From: Trichopria drosophilae | Lineage: Eukaryota > Arthropoda > Insecta > Hymenoptera > Diapriidae | Direction of reading: 5' to 3' | NCBI GenBank assembly: GCA_030407085.1 | Contig: CM059587.1 | Location: forward strand, 41,457,001-41,521,000 | Length of the DNA: 64,000 nucleotides | Shown: positions 31,528 to 43,960 of the stretch, piece by piece | Layout of the letters: every line of letters begins with the position of its first letter | Position numbering within the stretch: the stretch's first letter is position 1 | Position numbers and translations under genes: made by a program | The notes under the pieces: generated by a model | What the model was told of the DNA's origin: nothing | Databases searched by the model: none | Seen by the model: only the letters and a program-made list of their open reading frames with translations

Positions 31528-32690
31528 TAAGACAACATAAACATGAATATCTTATACACTCTACATTGGATGACTACGAAGATGTAATCATTTTCAGTAT
31601 TTGTTTTTACACTGTACTGAATACTCATTCCAAACTAATAAAAAGCTAACTATTGTCAAACATTATGAAATACAATAAAATTACAAAAACTTCAATCCCG
31701 AAAATTAGTTATCAGAAAAATGGTCTTTGTTTTATTTTATCTCCAAAGGTTAGAATGACTTTAAATGCATTCGTAGAAAGGTTAAAATTAAAATTGTATG
31801 TAATTATGCACTTCGTATTTTATAAAGATATTGAATGCAGGTAATTTTTCGAATGGAAATTTTTGAATGTTGTAATAATAAAACCTACTACTACTTTTGG
31901 AAAGTACAGACTTCGAGAAATGTTCATTTGAAAATGAGTAGTTATTTTTGTTGTAAATAACTGAATTTTGATCTTTTAAAGTAATATATTCAACATAGTA
32001 ATATTTTAGTAATACTTTCCTTGGAATGAATTCATACACGCATTCAACAAAATGTTCTGGTTAATTATGTGTAATTATTACTTTTCCAGTTAAAACATCT
32101 ACAATCTGATTAATTAAACTAAAATACGTTTTCATTTACAGTTGTGTACTGCCAGATCAAATTATACGTAATTTAGCTGTATCAATTTTCGTGAACGATT
32201 TTTAGATAAATCATTCGTACAATGTATATATGAGTAATTCATTACAATATTGACAATTGCGCGCAACACTAATGGACTAACATATTAGTATATCAGCGTT
32301 AACCAGTTTTATGAGCAATTTAACGAGTATTTAAGTTCAATTTTACGAATGTGATAGAGTTATTTAGAATAATTTAAAGTTGTTTAAGTCAATAAAAAAC
32401 ATGAATAATCAAATTGAATTTTTCCTCGAAATTACTGAGTAGTGTTAATACTTACGACTCGTTTCATTTTTAGTATTTTAGTATTTTGTAAAGTTCAATG
32501 CTGATTATACAACTAAGAATACATACAAGAATGTGTAAATTAAATACTCAAGGAATTATGTTATTAACTAAATATGATAAACTGTTTATTTATAATAAAA
32601 ATCCTTGAAAATTATCTGTAACCTTTATACTAATCTATAGAACTAGGAAAATTCAATATAACAATAATTACAATTAATTACTTCGACCCA
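31528..32690. other. AT-rich intergenic stretch
   Basis: Nothing recognisable; short chance frames only. Confidence 0.35.
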
Positions 32691-33180
32691 GGCCATAGGT
32701 CTGGCGAAGTATTGAATTTGGTCAGTTCCCGCCAAAAAATTACCCTATAGTTTTTCATCAAATGTTGACGTTTCAGGCCCTAAGGAACCCAAAGCAACAA
32801 TAAAAAAATTGGTGTCCGTTAGGTTGTACGTCCGTCCGTCCGTCCGTCCGTCCGTCCGTTCGTCCGTCCGTGGGCAAAATTTTGTATACGCGATATCTCG
32901 CGAATGGAATGACGAATTTAAAAAGTACAAACGGATTTTGGTTTCTCTTGGCCAAACTTAGATCTGATTAGTTTTTGGAGACAATGCATACTAGATTATG
33001 GGGAGGTTTAACAAAAAAACGCTCAAAAAACACGTTTTTTCCATTTTTTAACAAAAAATACAAATCGTACAAAAATATGTTTCAAACAAAAAATATAGAA
33101 CATCGAATTCTCTACAAAAAAAGTTATATTCATTTCTTCGTAAAATCAACGATAATGCCGTAAAAAGCAAATTAACACGA
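32691..33180. repeat. Dispersed repeat with (tccg)n microsatellite
   Basis: tcaaatgttgacgtttcagg, ctaaggaaccc, then ggtgtccg, a (tccg)n tract at about 32828-32870, and tatctcgcgaa followed by about 250 bp of further non-coding text. I recognise this arrangement as a common type of arthropod dispersed repeat, though I cannot name a family. The tract creates frames rich in TDGR repeats that are not genes. Confidence 0.5.
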
Positions 33181-33627
33181 AATTAACATAAATTGTACAT
33201 ACACATATACAATGCATATGTATGTCTATTATATACATTACATGAAAAACAGAGACACAGAGGAAGCAGGGGAGTGAGGCGGGTATCAGGGCGAAGGGGG
33301 GGGGGGCATAACAAAATATTCACTGTAATGTTGGTGTCGGGTAGCCATGGGGAGGTGGTAGCGGAGAGGGGGGTTCGGGGCTTCGCCGGTAGCAATAACT
33401 TCAACTGATCGTGGTTCAGGATATTGTTATTAACGAACATACTGTTGACGTTATTGTAAATAACGGTTTATAGAATAGGGCAACTAGGACGAAACGCAAC
33501 TAGCTTGTCAATTTCGGAAGTTTTTCAGTTATGAATAACCAATCGAGCCAAAACCTTTCGCGTCCAGGGCGTAAAGAAAAACGTATTAATGTACTGGATC
33601 GCATGAACGAAAACCGAAGTATCCCAC
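33181..33627. other. Purine/G-rich patch and spacer
   Basis: About 33245-33400 is unusually G-rich for this window, with a run of about 12 G near 33296-33306 followed by ggaggtgg and gagaggggggttcgggg. Frames on both strands exist only because stops are rare there. It may be the end of the preceding dispersed repeat. Confidence 0.35.
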
Positions 33628-34425
33628 ATATAAAAAAAATTATTTCCTGCAACCCGACCTGTCAAAAACTCGACTAAACCGCGTTTTTTTAAGCATCAGT
33701 GTGAACAAGACGTGCTCATTTATCAGTGCTTCGGCTGACCTGCGGTCGGGGTCGAAGTTTTGAAAATGCGCTCATTTTTAATTTTAATATAGGGTGAATA
33801 TGCCAATGAATGGACGATTTTCTACATATTTCTATTTCTTATGAATGTATGATGCACAACATGCAACAAAATACATATTTTTATGTTCTTTGAACATTCA
33901 AAACAATATTTACAGTACTCTTGATCTTCCAGTGTTTATTATTTTGTAAAATCAAAGCACAGTTTTAAAGCCATCCAAAACTGGTACTGAAAACGTCCCA
34001 TTTGATTTAACCCGTCTATTCATTGGGGTTTAGCGGATTTTTTTACAAACGTATGAAGACGAGGTTAATAATTAAATAAAAGCAAAGGTTGAACTACACG
34101 GTCATAAAGAGCAGAGTCTAACGATTTTAATGGTGGTATCATAATTAAATTTTCATAAAAGAATTCAAAAGTTACAATCGAACAAAGTGTGAAAAATGCT
34201 TAACCGTCCATTCATTGGCATATTCACCCTATTTAAGGAACAAGATATTGTTACAATATATGTATAGAAACTACTCGAACCTAACGGTGCTAGAACTACC
34301 CTCTGCCGCCTTCTTTCCTGGCAGTGTTAAAATGGGAATATTCCCGGAAGCATCAGCCTTTCGTCAGGGAACTGCAATACGAATTTAGCCAAAATTGTAG
34401 GCACCCGGGTCGAAGGCATCTAGTT
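33628..34425. repeat. About 0.8-kb dispersed repeat, copy 1 (contains a MITE)
   Basis: This block is nearly identical to 41733-42545, from atttcctgcaacccgacctg to cgaaggcatctagtt. The central 442 bp (33790-34231) has its own terminal inverted repeats. Both copies end at ctag followed by t, which would suit a Helitron-like 3' end, but no convincing terminal hairpin or 5' tc terminus was established. Confidence 0.8.
33790..34231. mobile_element. MITE with 27-bp terminal inverted repeats
   Basis: The left end tagggtgaatatgccaatga (27 bp to 33816, continuing atggacg) is a perfect reverse complement of 34205-34231. No coding capacity. If the terminal ta is the target duplication, this would be a Tc1/mariner-type MITE. 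Confidence 0.75.
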
Positions 34426-35153
34426 CAATTTATGGTTTACATATTACTTTAATAGTGCATGTAATATGTCGATAACAAAAGTATAACAAATATTTGTTTC
34501 TTATAATCAAAAGTGCTATGAAGGCCAACCTAGTTATTACTATTTTTCAGGTCAAAAGATTTTAACATTTTGTACACTCTAAATTTCTTAAAGTGAAAAT
34601 TGAGCCATATTCTACGAAAAGTGACTTTATCACCAGCTTTAAAGGGGAAATCTCACTTTATGAAAAGTGAGTAGATAGAATTCAGGTTGTTAATTATACT
34701 AGAATTACATGTTACAACCTCTTTCACCCTTTTCAATGGTTCCATTAACCACTTTTTTCTTCCTGTGTAGTTAATCAAGACAAAGTGAAAAATAAAAATA
34801 TCTGAGATGCTGTTTAGAAAATATTGTTATAATGTTCTACAATTTATGCAGATTGCTTATAACGATAAGTTAAATTAAAAATTTACAACGGCTAGACGTA
34901 CTTTGTATTAAAATATAATATTATTTCATTAGTTCTGAAATATAACTAAAAATAGGTTAAAAAACATGTTTTTTAGTCATTTTCTTAAATTTAACGACAA
35001 TTAACAATAAAAATGTTTTAATTTAAAAGAAATTGTTTGCGCTACTTCCAGAAACAAAACTCTTAGTCGCAAAACAAAAAATTAAAAAATTGTGTTAACT
35101 TTAATTCTGTTTACTTTAAATAAATAAACAAACATCTATAACAAATTTTACGT
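34426..35153. other. AT-rich intergenic stretch
   Basis: No gene. Around 34590-34680 there are short repeated agtga.ttt and tcacttt words (gaaaagtgac, ctcactttatgaaaagtgag), possibly a small palindromic remnant. Confidence 0.35.
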
Positions 35154-35286
35154 GGGAGGACATCGAAAAACCGACAGTCACTTGGCCGGTAGTAAAAAAT
35201 CCGACACATAAAAAAATACACACATTGATAATCGGCAGTCATTTTTTGAAGTGTCGGCTTTTCGATTGTCGGTTTTTCGCCCCGTA
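35154..35286. mobile_element. Small hairpin MITE
   Basis: cgaaaaaccgacag (from 35164) and the imperfect complement ttgtcggtttttcg (to about 35279), plus the inner pair tccgacac / gtgtcggc, make a short inverted-repeat element of about 130 bp, with ggg near both ends. Confidence 0.55.
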
Positions 35287-36280
35287 CCCACTAAATCGAG
35301 CCTCACTGTGGTATTAATGCATATATTATCCTAACCAAACGAGTTTGGTTATTTCAACCAAATTATTTCCTTTCGATCTCTAAGATGGTTTGTTATAGTA
35401 TTATTTTGGTTAGGTTCTTACAGAGCCCTTTAATCTCTGGTTCTTATAATCAATAATTTAAATATGGGAAACAAACATAGCACAACCAAACCAACTTCAT
35501 CAAAAAATGGAATATGATTAGTACCGTGTAGACATTTAAAATACCATATTCACAACCGATTAAAAAATGTAAACAAATTTACAACGAAACATTAAAAAGA
35601 TAAGGTCATGTTTTGAAATTTCGTACCGCTAGTGATGTCATAACCTCTAAAAGTAAAGAGCAAATTATTCTTACCTTTGTTGTAAGAAGAAACACTACTT
35701 AGCATTGTGCAAGACAATTAAAATTTGGACTGAAGATTATGTCACCCTTAAAACTCTGCAGTCGTGCGTAACACATGAGAATCACTTATGACGTGATAAA
35801 TCACATACGAATCTCGTGTAAAGGAAACCGGAGTGGGTCAGTCCATTAACCCATTTCTTGCTGAAGGTGCGTCCCTGCGATCCTTTTAAGAAAACGATGT
35901 CTATCCCCCCCTAAAACAAATCGCTTTGAAAAATTTACATCGACCTTTAGAACTGAATTCGCACCATACGGTGCGTTGATGTATATGACCCACGGGATTA
36001 ATAAATGAACGTTAGTATAATGCAGCTTGTTCTATATACTGCTCAGAAAAAAATGCGTATTAATGCATTATCATCGTTATTATTTTTTAATTGTATGTAT
36101 ATTTATAAAATGTTTCTGAGATCGATCGTACTGTTACAACTTTCATTTGAAACTTGAAAGAAAACATGTACCCTAAAGATAGTACAAGCTTACAAAATAA
36201 AGCAGATCTCCATATTCAAAAAAGGACTATACGTTTTCTAAGGTTTTTGATCCGCTAATCATATAGCCAAATCTCAAAGT
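35287..36280. other. AT-rich intergenic stretch
   Basis: No coding sequence or clear repeat structure recognised. Confidence 0.35.
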
Positions 36281-37040
36281 GCCAAATACACCGTTTTTGC
36301 TCAATTTCAGTAAGTTTTCGTGGCGGAACAAAATTTTTGTTCCCAATCCGGCAAAATAAAGATTAATGTGTTATTCATCAACTTCAAAATGCTGTTTTAG
36401 TTATTCAAATTCGATTTTTTTTCATCGAGTTATCAAAGTTTTTGTATAATTTACATTTTTTTGCACTTTTGAATTAAAATATCTCATAATGTTGACGTGA
36501 TAGAACAATTCTGCGACCAGATTTGGAATCAGCACAATAAAAACCTTCGGGAAAGTATATTCAGGTTTCTGATGAATGCGTTCAATCTGGTTTCAGCCAA
36601 CTTGCAAATAACATTTTTTTCCGCCACAGAAACTTACTAAAAATGGGCAAAAAGTGTGTTTTTAGATTAGGATATATCAAAATCTTGTTGTCTCATTTTG
36701 TTAATTATTTTCATACAATTACACATTCATTAAATATATGAAAATCATATTTATACATCGACAAAAACCTCGATAACTTGATGACAATAAATCGTCATGT
36801 AATGACTAAAAATGCACATTAAAGTAGATGAATGGCACTTTTATCTGCATTTTGCCAAATTGCGAACAAAAATTTTGTTCCGCCACAACAAAGCCTTCTG
36901 AAAATGGTAAAAAAGGGTATTTTTTGTACTTTTAAGTTAGGATATCTCACAATCTTAACGTGATAAAACGATTCTGTGGCCAGAATTGCAACAGGAACTT
37001 TTGGAAAAGTATAGTGAGGTTTAGGTAATTTATTGAAGAT
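36281..37040. repeat. Complex inverted/direct repeat cluster
   Basis: The phrase agtaagtttt.gtggcggaac (36310-36345) recurs inverted at 36618-36645 (ccgccacagaaacttact) and again near 36877-36910 (gttccgccacaacaaag). The stretch after it recurs directly: atatctcataatgttgacgt (36480) and atatctcacaatcttaacgt (36951), each followed by gata.aac.attctg. The layout fits a foldback element with one arm duplicated. No genes. Confidence 0.55.
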
Positions 37041-37074
37041 ATTATCTTGTGTTAACAAAATTTTAGTCACACTC

Positions 37075-37271
37075 TGAGCGCAAAGTACTATTTTTCTCCC
37101 TATAACGTAGGAACAAAATAGTACATTTTCTCCTCAAGGAGAAAAATTTGTATATCCTGGAGCAAACAACGTTTCTTACACTCTTATCACAAAATACTAT
37201 TTATTTAATATGTCCAACAAGCGAGTGTAGTCATCTATTTTATTTCCTAGTTGCGCAATGTACGTAATGTT
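37075..37271 (-). repeat. Dispersed repeat related to 9.97-10.27 kb
   Basis: On the minus strand: gcgcaactaggaaataaaat then agatgac, and further on tttgttcctacgttatagg and tactttgcgctcagagtgtg. These parallel the gcaactaggaagcgaaatag, atgtaggaagcaaaatag and ctctgagtgtg words near 10 kb. Confidence 0.45.
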
Positions 37272-38125
37272 AAATTTCTATTGATTTATACTTTAATCGC
37301 AGGTAATTTAGGCGTTGCCAGATGATAAATTTCCCAAACAACCATCTTTAAAATCACTTGAAGATATCTGAAAAATATTAACATAATATAAATACTGCTC
37401 AGAAAGAACTCTTGAAGTGGTAATTAAAAATTTGTACGCGTCGATTTTTAAATATATACCCTGAAAGGTCTTGTGAAAGAACTCTTGTTTAAGAGTATTA
37501 ATTATTTATTTCATCAATATTTTTTTAAATTCAAGTGTGTAATAACGCATTTTTCTTGCTTACACGAATACTTTAATTTCACTGTGAAAAAACTTAAATT
37601 CAATGGGGTTATTTAAAGTACGTATTGCTTTTAAAAATAATATTATCCGTATTGACGGCAAGAACAAGATAAAACAATATTTTATTAACTGATTTGAAAC
37701 CAACTAATAAAATAGTATTACGAGATGACCATCTTGGTATACCCTCGCATTGAACCTTATTTATATATCCCACTTACATAATATTCCAAAAGAATTAAAA
37801 GTTATTTAAATATTAGGTATTATTTTAAAAATCTCTTATTTAACTAGCCAAATCAAAGAAAAAAATGATGTTTTCGAAGCTCTCTAACTTTTGGTATACA
37901 GCATAAAATTAGTTCTAATTTTTGTTAGAATTGTTCATAATTACATGCACTTTGATTTATCTCAGTATAATTGAGCTCTGAAATTCTACAGAAAAAGGAT
38001 AATCCACCAAATCTGATAGTAAAGAACAATTGTTTGATGGATAGGTAACCTTAAATGGTCATTTTTTAAAAATATAGTAAACAATTCGAACTATTGAAGC
38101 TAGTATTGTCAATAATTTTTTTGTC
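37272..38125. other. AT-rich intergenic stretch
   Basis: Nothing recognisable. Confidence 0.35.
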
Positions 38126-38139
38126 ATACCAGCACGAAA

Positions 38140-38340
38140 AGTCCATCTTTCCGCCCGGAAAAGAGGGCGGAAAGTGCCCGATTGACGTTCGGTCTGATAA
38201 AGATGGGCGTCTCCGGGCGGAAAAAATGTTGCCGCCGGTGACGTCATGTAGCCGGCGGCCAAATTCTTGCAGCGCTCTTGTCCTTCTGCTCGGCCTATTC
38301 ACCGCCTTCGCTGCAATGCCTCTGTTTCGGCCCTAGATAC
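38140..38340. other. GC-rich island with inverted repeats, unidentified
   Basis: About 200 bp far richer in G+C than its surroundings. A 9-bp stem tttccgccc / gggcggaaa (38148-38156 and 38165-38173) and catctttccgcccgga against agatgggcgtctccgggcgg indicate inverted structure. Frames are open on both strands; the plus one ends in a hydrophobic stretch (ALVLLLGLFTAFAAM) and a stop at 38336. I cannot tell a repeat remnant from a short exon; repeat is more likely because both strands are open. Confidence 0.35.
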
Positions 38341-38344
38341 GCAA

Positions 38345-39236
38345 TATACTATTACTGGCTTCTATTCAGCCCTGTGCAATAAAAAGAAAAGCTGTGAAAA
38401 ATGTTAATTTTTTTTTCTATTTTTGGAAATTTCATCACATTTCAACTCTATAAATTATACTAATTATGCCGGGATTCGTTTTCTGACACCGAAAATCAAA
38501 TTGAAATAATATTTGAAGAAAGTATAGAAATACATAATAATCCTAACAATGTTTTAAAAAATCTAAATTTAGATTATTTTCCGTAACTCCCGACGGATTA
38601 TTTTCAGTTATGTCTTAAAATATTCATATTTATAAATAAAATATTACTTTTATATATAAAATAATAATTTTTACATTTAATTTTTACGGTCGTACAGTTT
38701 ATGATCAGCGGACGTAAAATTTTCACTTTCTCACGTTCTCATCAGATTTTTAAGTAAAATTCTTGACAAAAGGTAATTATGGGAGAAAAAATTCGGTTTT
38801 TTTGGTGAATCGTGTCTTAAATTTTAACAATTTTGAGGTTAGAGTCGGAAATTGCAGTAAATTTTACATCGGAAATGGTGTCAAATTTTGTCAACACTGA
38901 AAACTATCAAAACAGACAGTACGAAAAGTATAACAAAATTTCGTTCATTTGGGAATTAATAGGTTGACTAGGTAACAATAATATATAAATGTTCAGAAAC
39001 GCTGCACCAGCAATCAGAAATGGATTGAAGAAAACAAATTAGAACGAGTTAAAAGTGATTGAAAATATGTATTTTCCTATCCATTTTAGTCTTTTTCAAT
39101 TCATATTTTACTCTTTAATTCGTTTTCTATTTTACTGTGATTTCTTGTTTTTGCTGGAACATTCTCTCTAAGTTTCTTGATTCAATATTTGTTTTAGTAC
39201 TTACAATAATTAAAACCTTGGGAAATACACTGAAAA

Positions 39237-39272
<36 letters not shown>

Positions 39273-39431
39273 AATAAAAGGGATGATACCTCGCACCTAT
39301 TAAAATATTTACCAGTATGTGGTATCCAATTTGTCTGAAAACATGGCTAAAAATCTGTAAGTTGAGAATTGATTTCACGCCAAACACAAGTACGTAAGAG
39401 TTGATTTCGAAGATTTATAATAACTAAAAAC
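38345..39431. other. AT-rich intergenic stretch with (att)n microsatellite
   Basis: A perfect (att)n/(tta)n run lies at about 39237-39270 and produces a poly-asparagine frame on the minus strand. No gene. Confidence 0.45.
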
Positions 39432-40097
39432 ATGGGTACACTATAAGAAAAATAATTAGTACAATTAACTAAATTGTCAGTTACCCGGTGAATACTAAGT
39501 TTTTAGTAGTTTTTATAAATACATTTCTTTAAACTAACTATAATTTATTTAATCAAATTTTAATTTAGTCATCTGAAGTATATGCATCTGTAAAAACTGT
39601 AGCATTATTAAACCCCATTGGCTTACTCGATCATTTAGTTAAATTTACTAAACATTTTTCTCAATGAACCATATAATTAATTGAAATCAGTTTGTAATAA
39701 CGAAATTTTATAATAATTTATGCGTATTGTTAAAGAAACATTCACTGTTGAGTTTACTTCCATCTCGTAACTCTATCAACTATCTAATAAAAAATATATT
39801 ATTGTTTTACTGTCCTTCTCATATTTATTTTAATGTACAAATTTTTTGTTAAAATAAGTCGTGTTATAAATAAAAAAAAAAAGAAATTGTTGGTTTTATT
39901 ATCGAAATAATAGGATCAGGCAGCATCTACGTATTTTAGTTGATGTTGCTAATTAAATAGTCGTTTTTTCTTTACCTATCTAATTTATCGAGATCACTAT
40001 TAAGATAATAAAATCAACTAAAAATAATGGCTATTAAAACTATATCTTACTCTACTATCGAGTTAGCAGTTTCAACTATTTAATTTTTCCGTGTGTT
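39432..40097. mobile_element. Putative MITE with tacact/gaaaaa ends
   Basis: The left end tacactataagaaaaataa then ttagt..aattaacta faces a right end reading ttaactatttaatttttccgtgtg-like text on the other strand (acacacggaaaaattaaata, gttgaaactgctaactc). The ends are imperfect. Internal sequence is AT-rich, with frequent tcaact/agttga words like those of 47.2-47.9 kb. Confidence 0.4.
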
Positions 40098-41732
40098 TAT
40101 TCTTGCATTATAAATGTTAGCGCATTATCCATGTATACTGAAATATATAATAAAAAATAGGTCAAATTTCATCCTTCTGAATATGTATCATATTTAAAAG
40201 GTTAATTAGTAACGTTTAGACTTGCAATTAACATTTGAGGTCAATACTATCTTAATTGTCTGTCTAGTTCCCAGTAAAAAATAAAATCTATTCGGGTCGT
40301 CTTTGACCAAAGTAACAAAGTTATAGTATTATATTATGTGACAAAACATACTAATTACAAGTACTAATAAAATAAAATCTTAATGATCAGAATCATTATC
40401 ATCAAGTTTGTTGGATGATTTTTATCTCAATGCGATTGTTTATTTTCCTCTCAACGTTTCCACGATTAAAATTATGCAATCATATTTCCATTTCATATTT
40501 TTCCGGCATTTAATTAAATACCCTCCGGTATTCGTATTTCGCAATATCCGTACATGAGATGCTTATATATAGCTGCGAAAATAAAGAAGAATATTTCGCT
40601 TTGTCATGGCCTGCGTTTAGATTTTCAGCAGATTATATATTTGCTGAATTTAAATATTCTATATAAAGTATTATTTCATTTATGTAACTTCACAAATTAT
40701 TAATGTACGAAATTATTTTGGCGGATATCCAAAAAAGAATTGCAAAAGTTTAGGCCTTCACTATATACTGTTGACACTTGTGTTGCGCAACAGATGCAAT
40801 ATCATAGAATTTCGTAAAGAATTTTGGAAATTATGGAATATACACAATTATTAATAAAGCGTTATAAACGATTGAATTAAAAAGTGAGTATTCCACCTGG
40901 CGATCGCAGCAGATAATGATTTAAACATGTAAATAATTATTTCATTTCACTTAAATATGTTAAAATGTTTCAAATCTACCTAGGAAATCAACTGCTGTTT
41001 GGTAGTGAACTGCAAACCCTTTTTATTCAGGTAAAATGCATCACAAACACTGCAGAAAGTGAAAATGATTTAACTCTAAGAGGATCGATATTTAGATGCT
41101 TCAGGTGCTATAAATTACACAAGATATAACCATTTTAAAGAAATATCAATATCGGTTCTGGGTGTCATATTTGCGTCAGAAGAGATTCGTTTATTTTTAA
41201 GTATTTTATTTAATGTTGGTCAACATTTGAAAACCCTCAAGTTGTCAGTTTCATCTGGATCAATCAATTTTTTGCATTTCAGTCGTCCATCTTGAAACCG
41301 CCATTTTGAATTTCGAGTATTGGGCAAGAGATACTGTTATGAATGATCGCATAAATCAATAATAAGTATATAATAATAGTTATAAGTAGCTAATAATATA
41401 AGCACATTTCAAAATAGCTAGTAATGGAAGCACATTTCAATTCCGACATTAAACTACTTGTCATGGATGATCTTAACTTTAATGTCAAAAAGATACTCAG
41501 AATATTTAACACGAACAACTGACATACTGTTTTGTTTAGTTTCTAGATGATAATTTAGGTAAAATATGTTGATAATTATGTTGAAGTTTTGTTTTGTACA
41601 ATAACTTAACAATTTTATTAGTTTTGGAATAGACTTTTTTTTATCGTACTATTGTTAGGAGAAAGATTAAACTCCGTTCAGCAGCTTTAATATGAGTATA
41701 ATCCTCACCACTACTATCATCATCATCATCAT
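40098..41732. other. AT-rich intergenic stretch
   Basis: No gene. Around 40430-40640 a less repetitive patch has several aattaaa/ttaatta cores and ttatatatagctgcg. At 41250-41330 short fragments of the palindromic repeat family appear (ccatcttgaaaccgccattt). An (atc)n run lies at about 41714-41735. Confidence 0.35.
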
Positions 41733-42545
41733 CATAAAAAAATTTATTTCCTGCAACCCGACCTGTCAAAAACTGGACTAAACCGCGTTTTTTTAAGCAT
41801 CAGTGTGAACAAGACGTGCTCATTTATCAGTGCTTCGGCTGACCTGCGGTCGGGGTCGAAGTTTTGAAAATGCTCATTTTCAATTTTAATATAGGGTGAA
41901 TATGCCAATGAATGGACGACTACCAATGAATGGACGATTTTCTACATATTTCTATTTCTTATGAATGTATGATGCACAACATGCAACAAAATACATATTT
42001 TTATGTTCTTTGAACATTCAACACAATATTTACAGTACTATCGATCTTCCAGTGTTTATTATTTTGTAAAATCAAGGCAAAGTTTTAAAGCCATCCAAAA
42101 CTGGTACTGAAAACGTCCCATTTGATTTAACCCGTCTATTCATTGGGGTTTAGCGGATTTTTTTACAAACGTATGAAGACGAGGTTAATAATTAAATAAA
42201 ATCAAAGGTTGAACTACACGGTCATTAACAGCAGAGTCTAACGATTCTAATGGCGGTATCATAATTCAATTTTCATAAAAGAATTCAAAAGTTACAATCG
42301 ACCAAAGTGTGAAAAATGCTTAACCGTCTATTCATTGGCATATTCACCCTATTTAAGGAACAAGATATTGTTACAATATATGTATAGAAACTACACGAAC
42401 CTAACAATCCTAGAACTACCCTCTGCCGCCTTCTTTCCTGTCAGTGTTAAAATGGGAATATTTCCGAAAGCATCAGCCTTTCGTCAGGGAACTGCAATAC
42501 GAATTTAGCCAAAATTGTAAGCACCCGGGTCGAAGGCATCTAGTT
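41733..42545. repeat. About 0.8-kb dispersed repeat, copy 2
   Basis: A near-identical second copy of 33628-34425, same orientation, about 8.1 kb away. It differs by scattered substitutions and a 19-bp tandem duplication in the left MITE end (actaccaatgaatggacga repeats the preceding bases). The flanks are unrelated, so this is independent insertion or a short duplication, not a large one. Confidence 0.8.
41892..42351. mobile_element. MITE, second copy
   Basis: Same element as 33790-34231, about 460 bp here. The left end is tagggtgaatatgccaatga, and the right end 42325-42351 is its reverse complement with one mismatch (cgtctattcattgg). Confidence 0.72.
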
Positions 42546-43155
42546 TCTTATTATTTTTCGAGGTTATGTCTAAAATTTGCCCAGCGACCCTCATTTTTCA
42601 TATACTATTTCTTACAATACTTCGTCTATGAAATATAATTTATAAATAATACTATAAGAAAAAACAGTAACTCTTTGATTTTTTTACATAAAATTTAAAT
42701 ATAGTTATCAATTTATATGAATTTCAGTATCTTTTTGTTCGTTAAATGATCGATGAATTAATTTTTCCTCAGGTTTACGAAAGGCAAAATGACCGACCAC
42801 TTTACAGCGACACTAAATTTCAACATTTTCTTTTTCAAAAAGTTTCTTTTGAGGTTTTCATCTGTATCGGACTGTGTCCAAGAAAATAAATCCATAAACT
42901 TTCAATGATTTACGCCTAGTTATTGTATTGTGGAAACTTCGGTAATTTTGATCTCTGAGACAATAGTTTTTAAACGAAAAACACCAGAGACACGGAATCT
43001 TCACGACTTTTATAATTTATGTCAACTTTATAGAGGAGTTATTTTGAATTTCGAAAATATGAGCACTAATCATTAATCATCGACCTTACAAAAAACATGT
43101 ATAGATCAACTGCTAAATAAATTAAATATTATAGTGGTCAAATAAACATAGAAGG

Positions 43156-43207
<52 letters not shown>

Positions 43208-43770
43208 TTTTAAAATATTGTCAATTAAAGCAATCGATACAATAGTAGAAAATAAAAGTACAGACACTAAATAAATCATATTTAAATTAACAACAAATTC
43301 TTTTATATTTTTTCAGTCTTGTTTCTCGAATGCAAAGACCAATAATATATAATGACCTTAAAGAAGCAAAACAAAAGGTAAATTATGAAAATGAAAAAAA
43401 AACATAACTTCTAAAATTCCTCTACTCTAACCTCATTTACGAGACTCGTTGTATGTAACTCTGTAAAATGCAATTAGTAAACGAGCACAGAAAATTAAAT
43501 TAAAAAGAGTTTTTTAAATTGGTCACATCTCGTGTATCTGAAATATTTAGCCATGCTCTCGTCTATATATTGCAGTCCATCGGAAGCAAGTAATGAAATT
43601 GAAAAAAACTCGTCTATACCTCTGGAAAATTTTCATGCATCAACTCTGACATAAAATTCGTTTAAAAATAAACATCAACGCACTTTGGGAAATATGAGAT
43701 GAATGTCCACGAATACAACATTTTTTCAGATTTGCATTTTATTAACCACTATCGTCACCAAAGAGTAATC
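42546..43770. other. AT-rich intergenic stretch with (at)n microsatellite
   Basis: A long (at)n run of about 40 bp ends near 43204. No gene recognised. Confidence 0.4.
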
Positions 43771-43774
43771 AACT

Positions 43775-43960
43775 TAATGCCTTGTTGTTAATAGTAGTTG
43801 CCTTGGCCGTTAAATTGATCCTTCACGAATGACGAAATGCGTCCGCATAATTAAAACGTCAATTAAACGAAAATCGTCTCTAGCGAGTCGTAATTAGAGG
43901 TCTGTTGAATTATGCAGTTCCTCGGCATGTTTGTTTATTGCGTTACTGCTAAAAGTCATA
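43775..43960. promoter_or_regulatory. Possible homeodomain-rich regulatory element
   Basis: This less AT-rich, complex patch contains four ATTA/TAAT-type cores within about 75 bp (gcataattaaaacg, gtcaattaaacg, cgtaattagagg, gaattatgcag), and stops in all frames. It resembles conserved insect enhancers in texture, but there is no direct proof. Confidence 0.25.

Noticed and set aside
32745..32955. TDGR-repeat protein
   Set aside because: It is produced by the (tccg)n microsatellite inside a dispersed repeat.
33183..33440. Arg/Gly-rich protein on either strand
   Set aside because: Both strands are open because of G-rich low-complexity DNA; no start context or homology.
39127..39387. Poly-asparagine protein
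   Set aside because: It reads through an (att)n microsatellite.
41744..41926. 60-codon frame in the 0.8-kb repeat
   Set aside because: It crosses the MITE boundary, and the near-identical copy at 33.6 kb does not keep a comparable frame.
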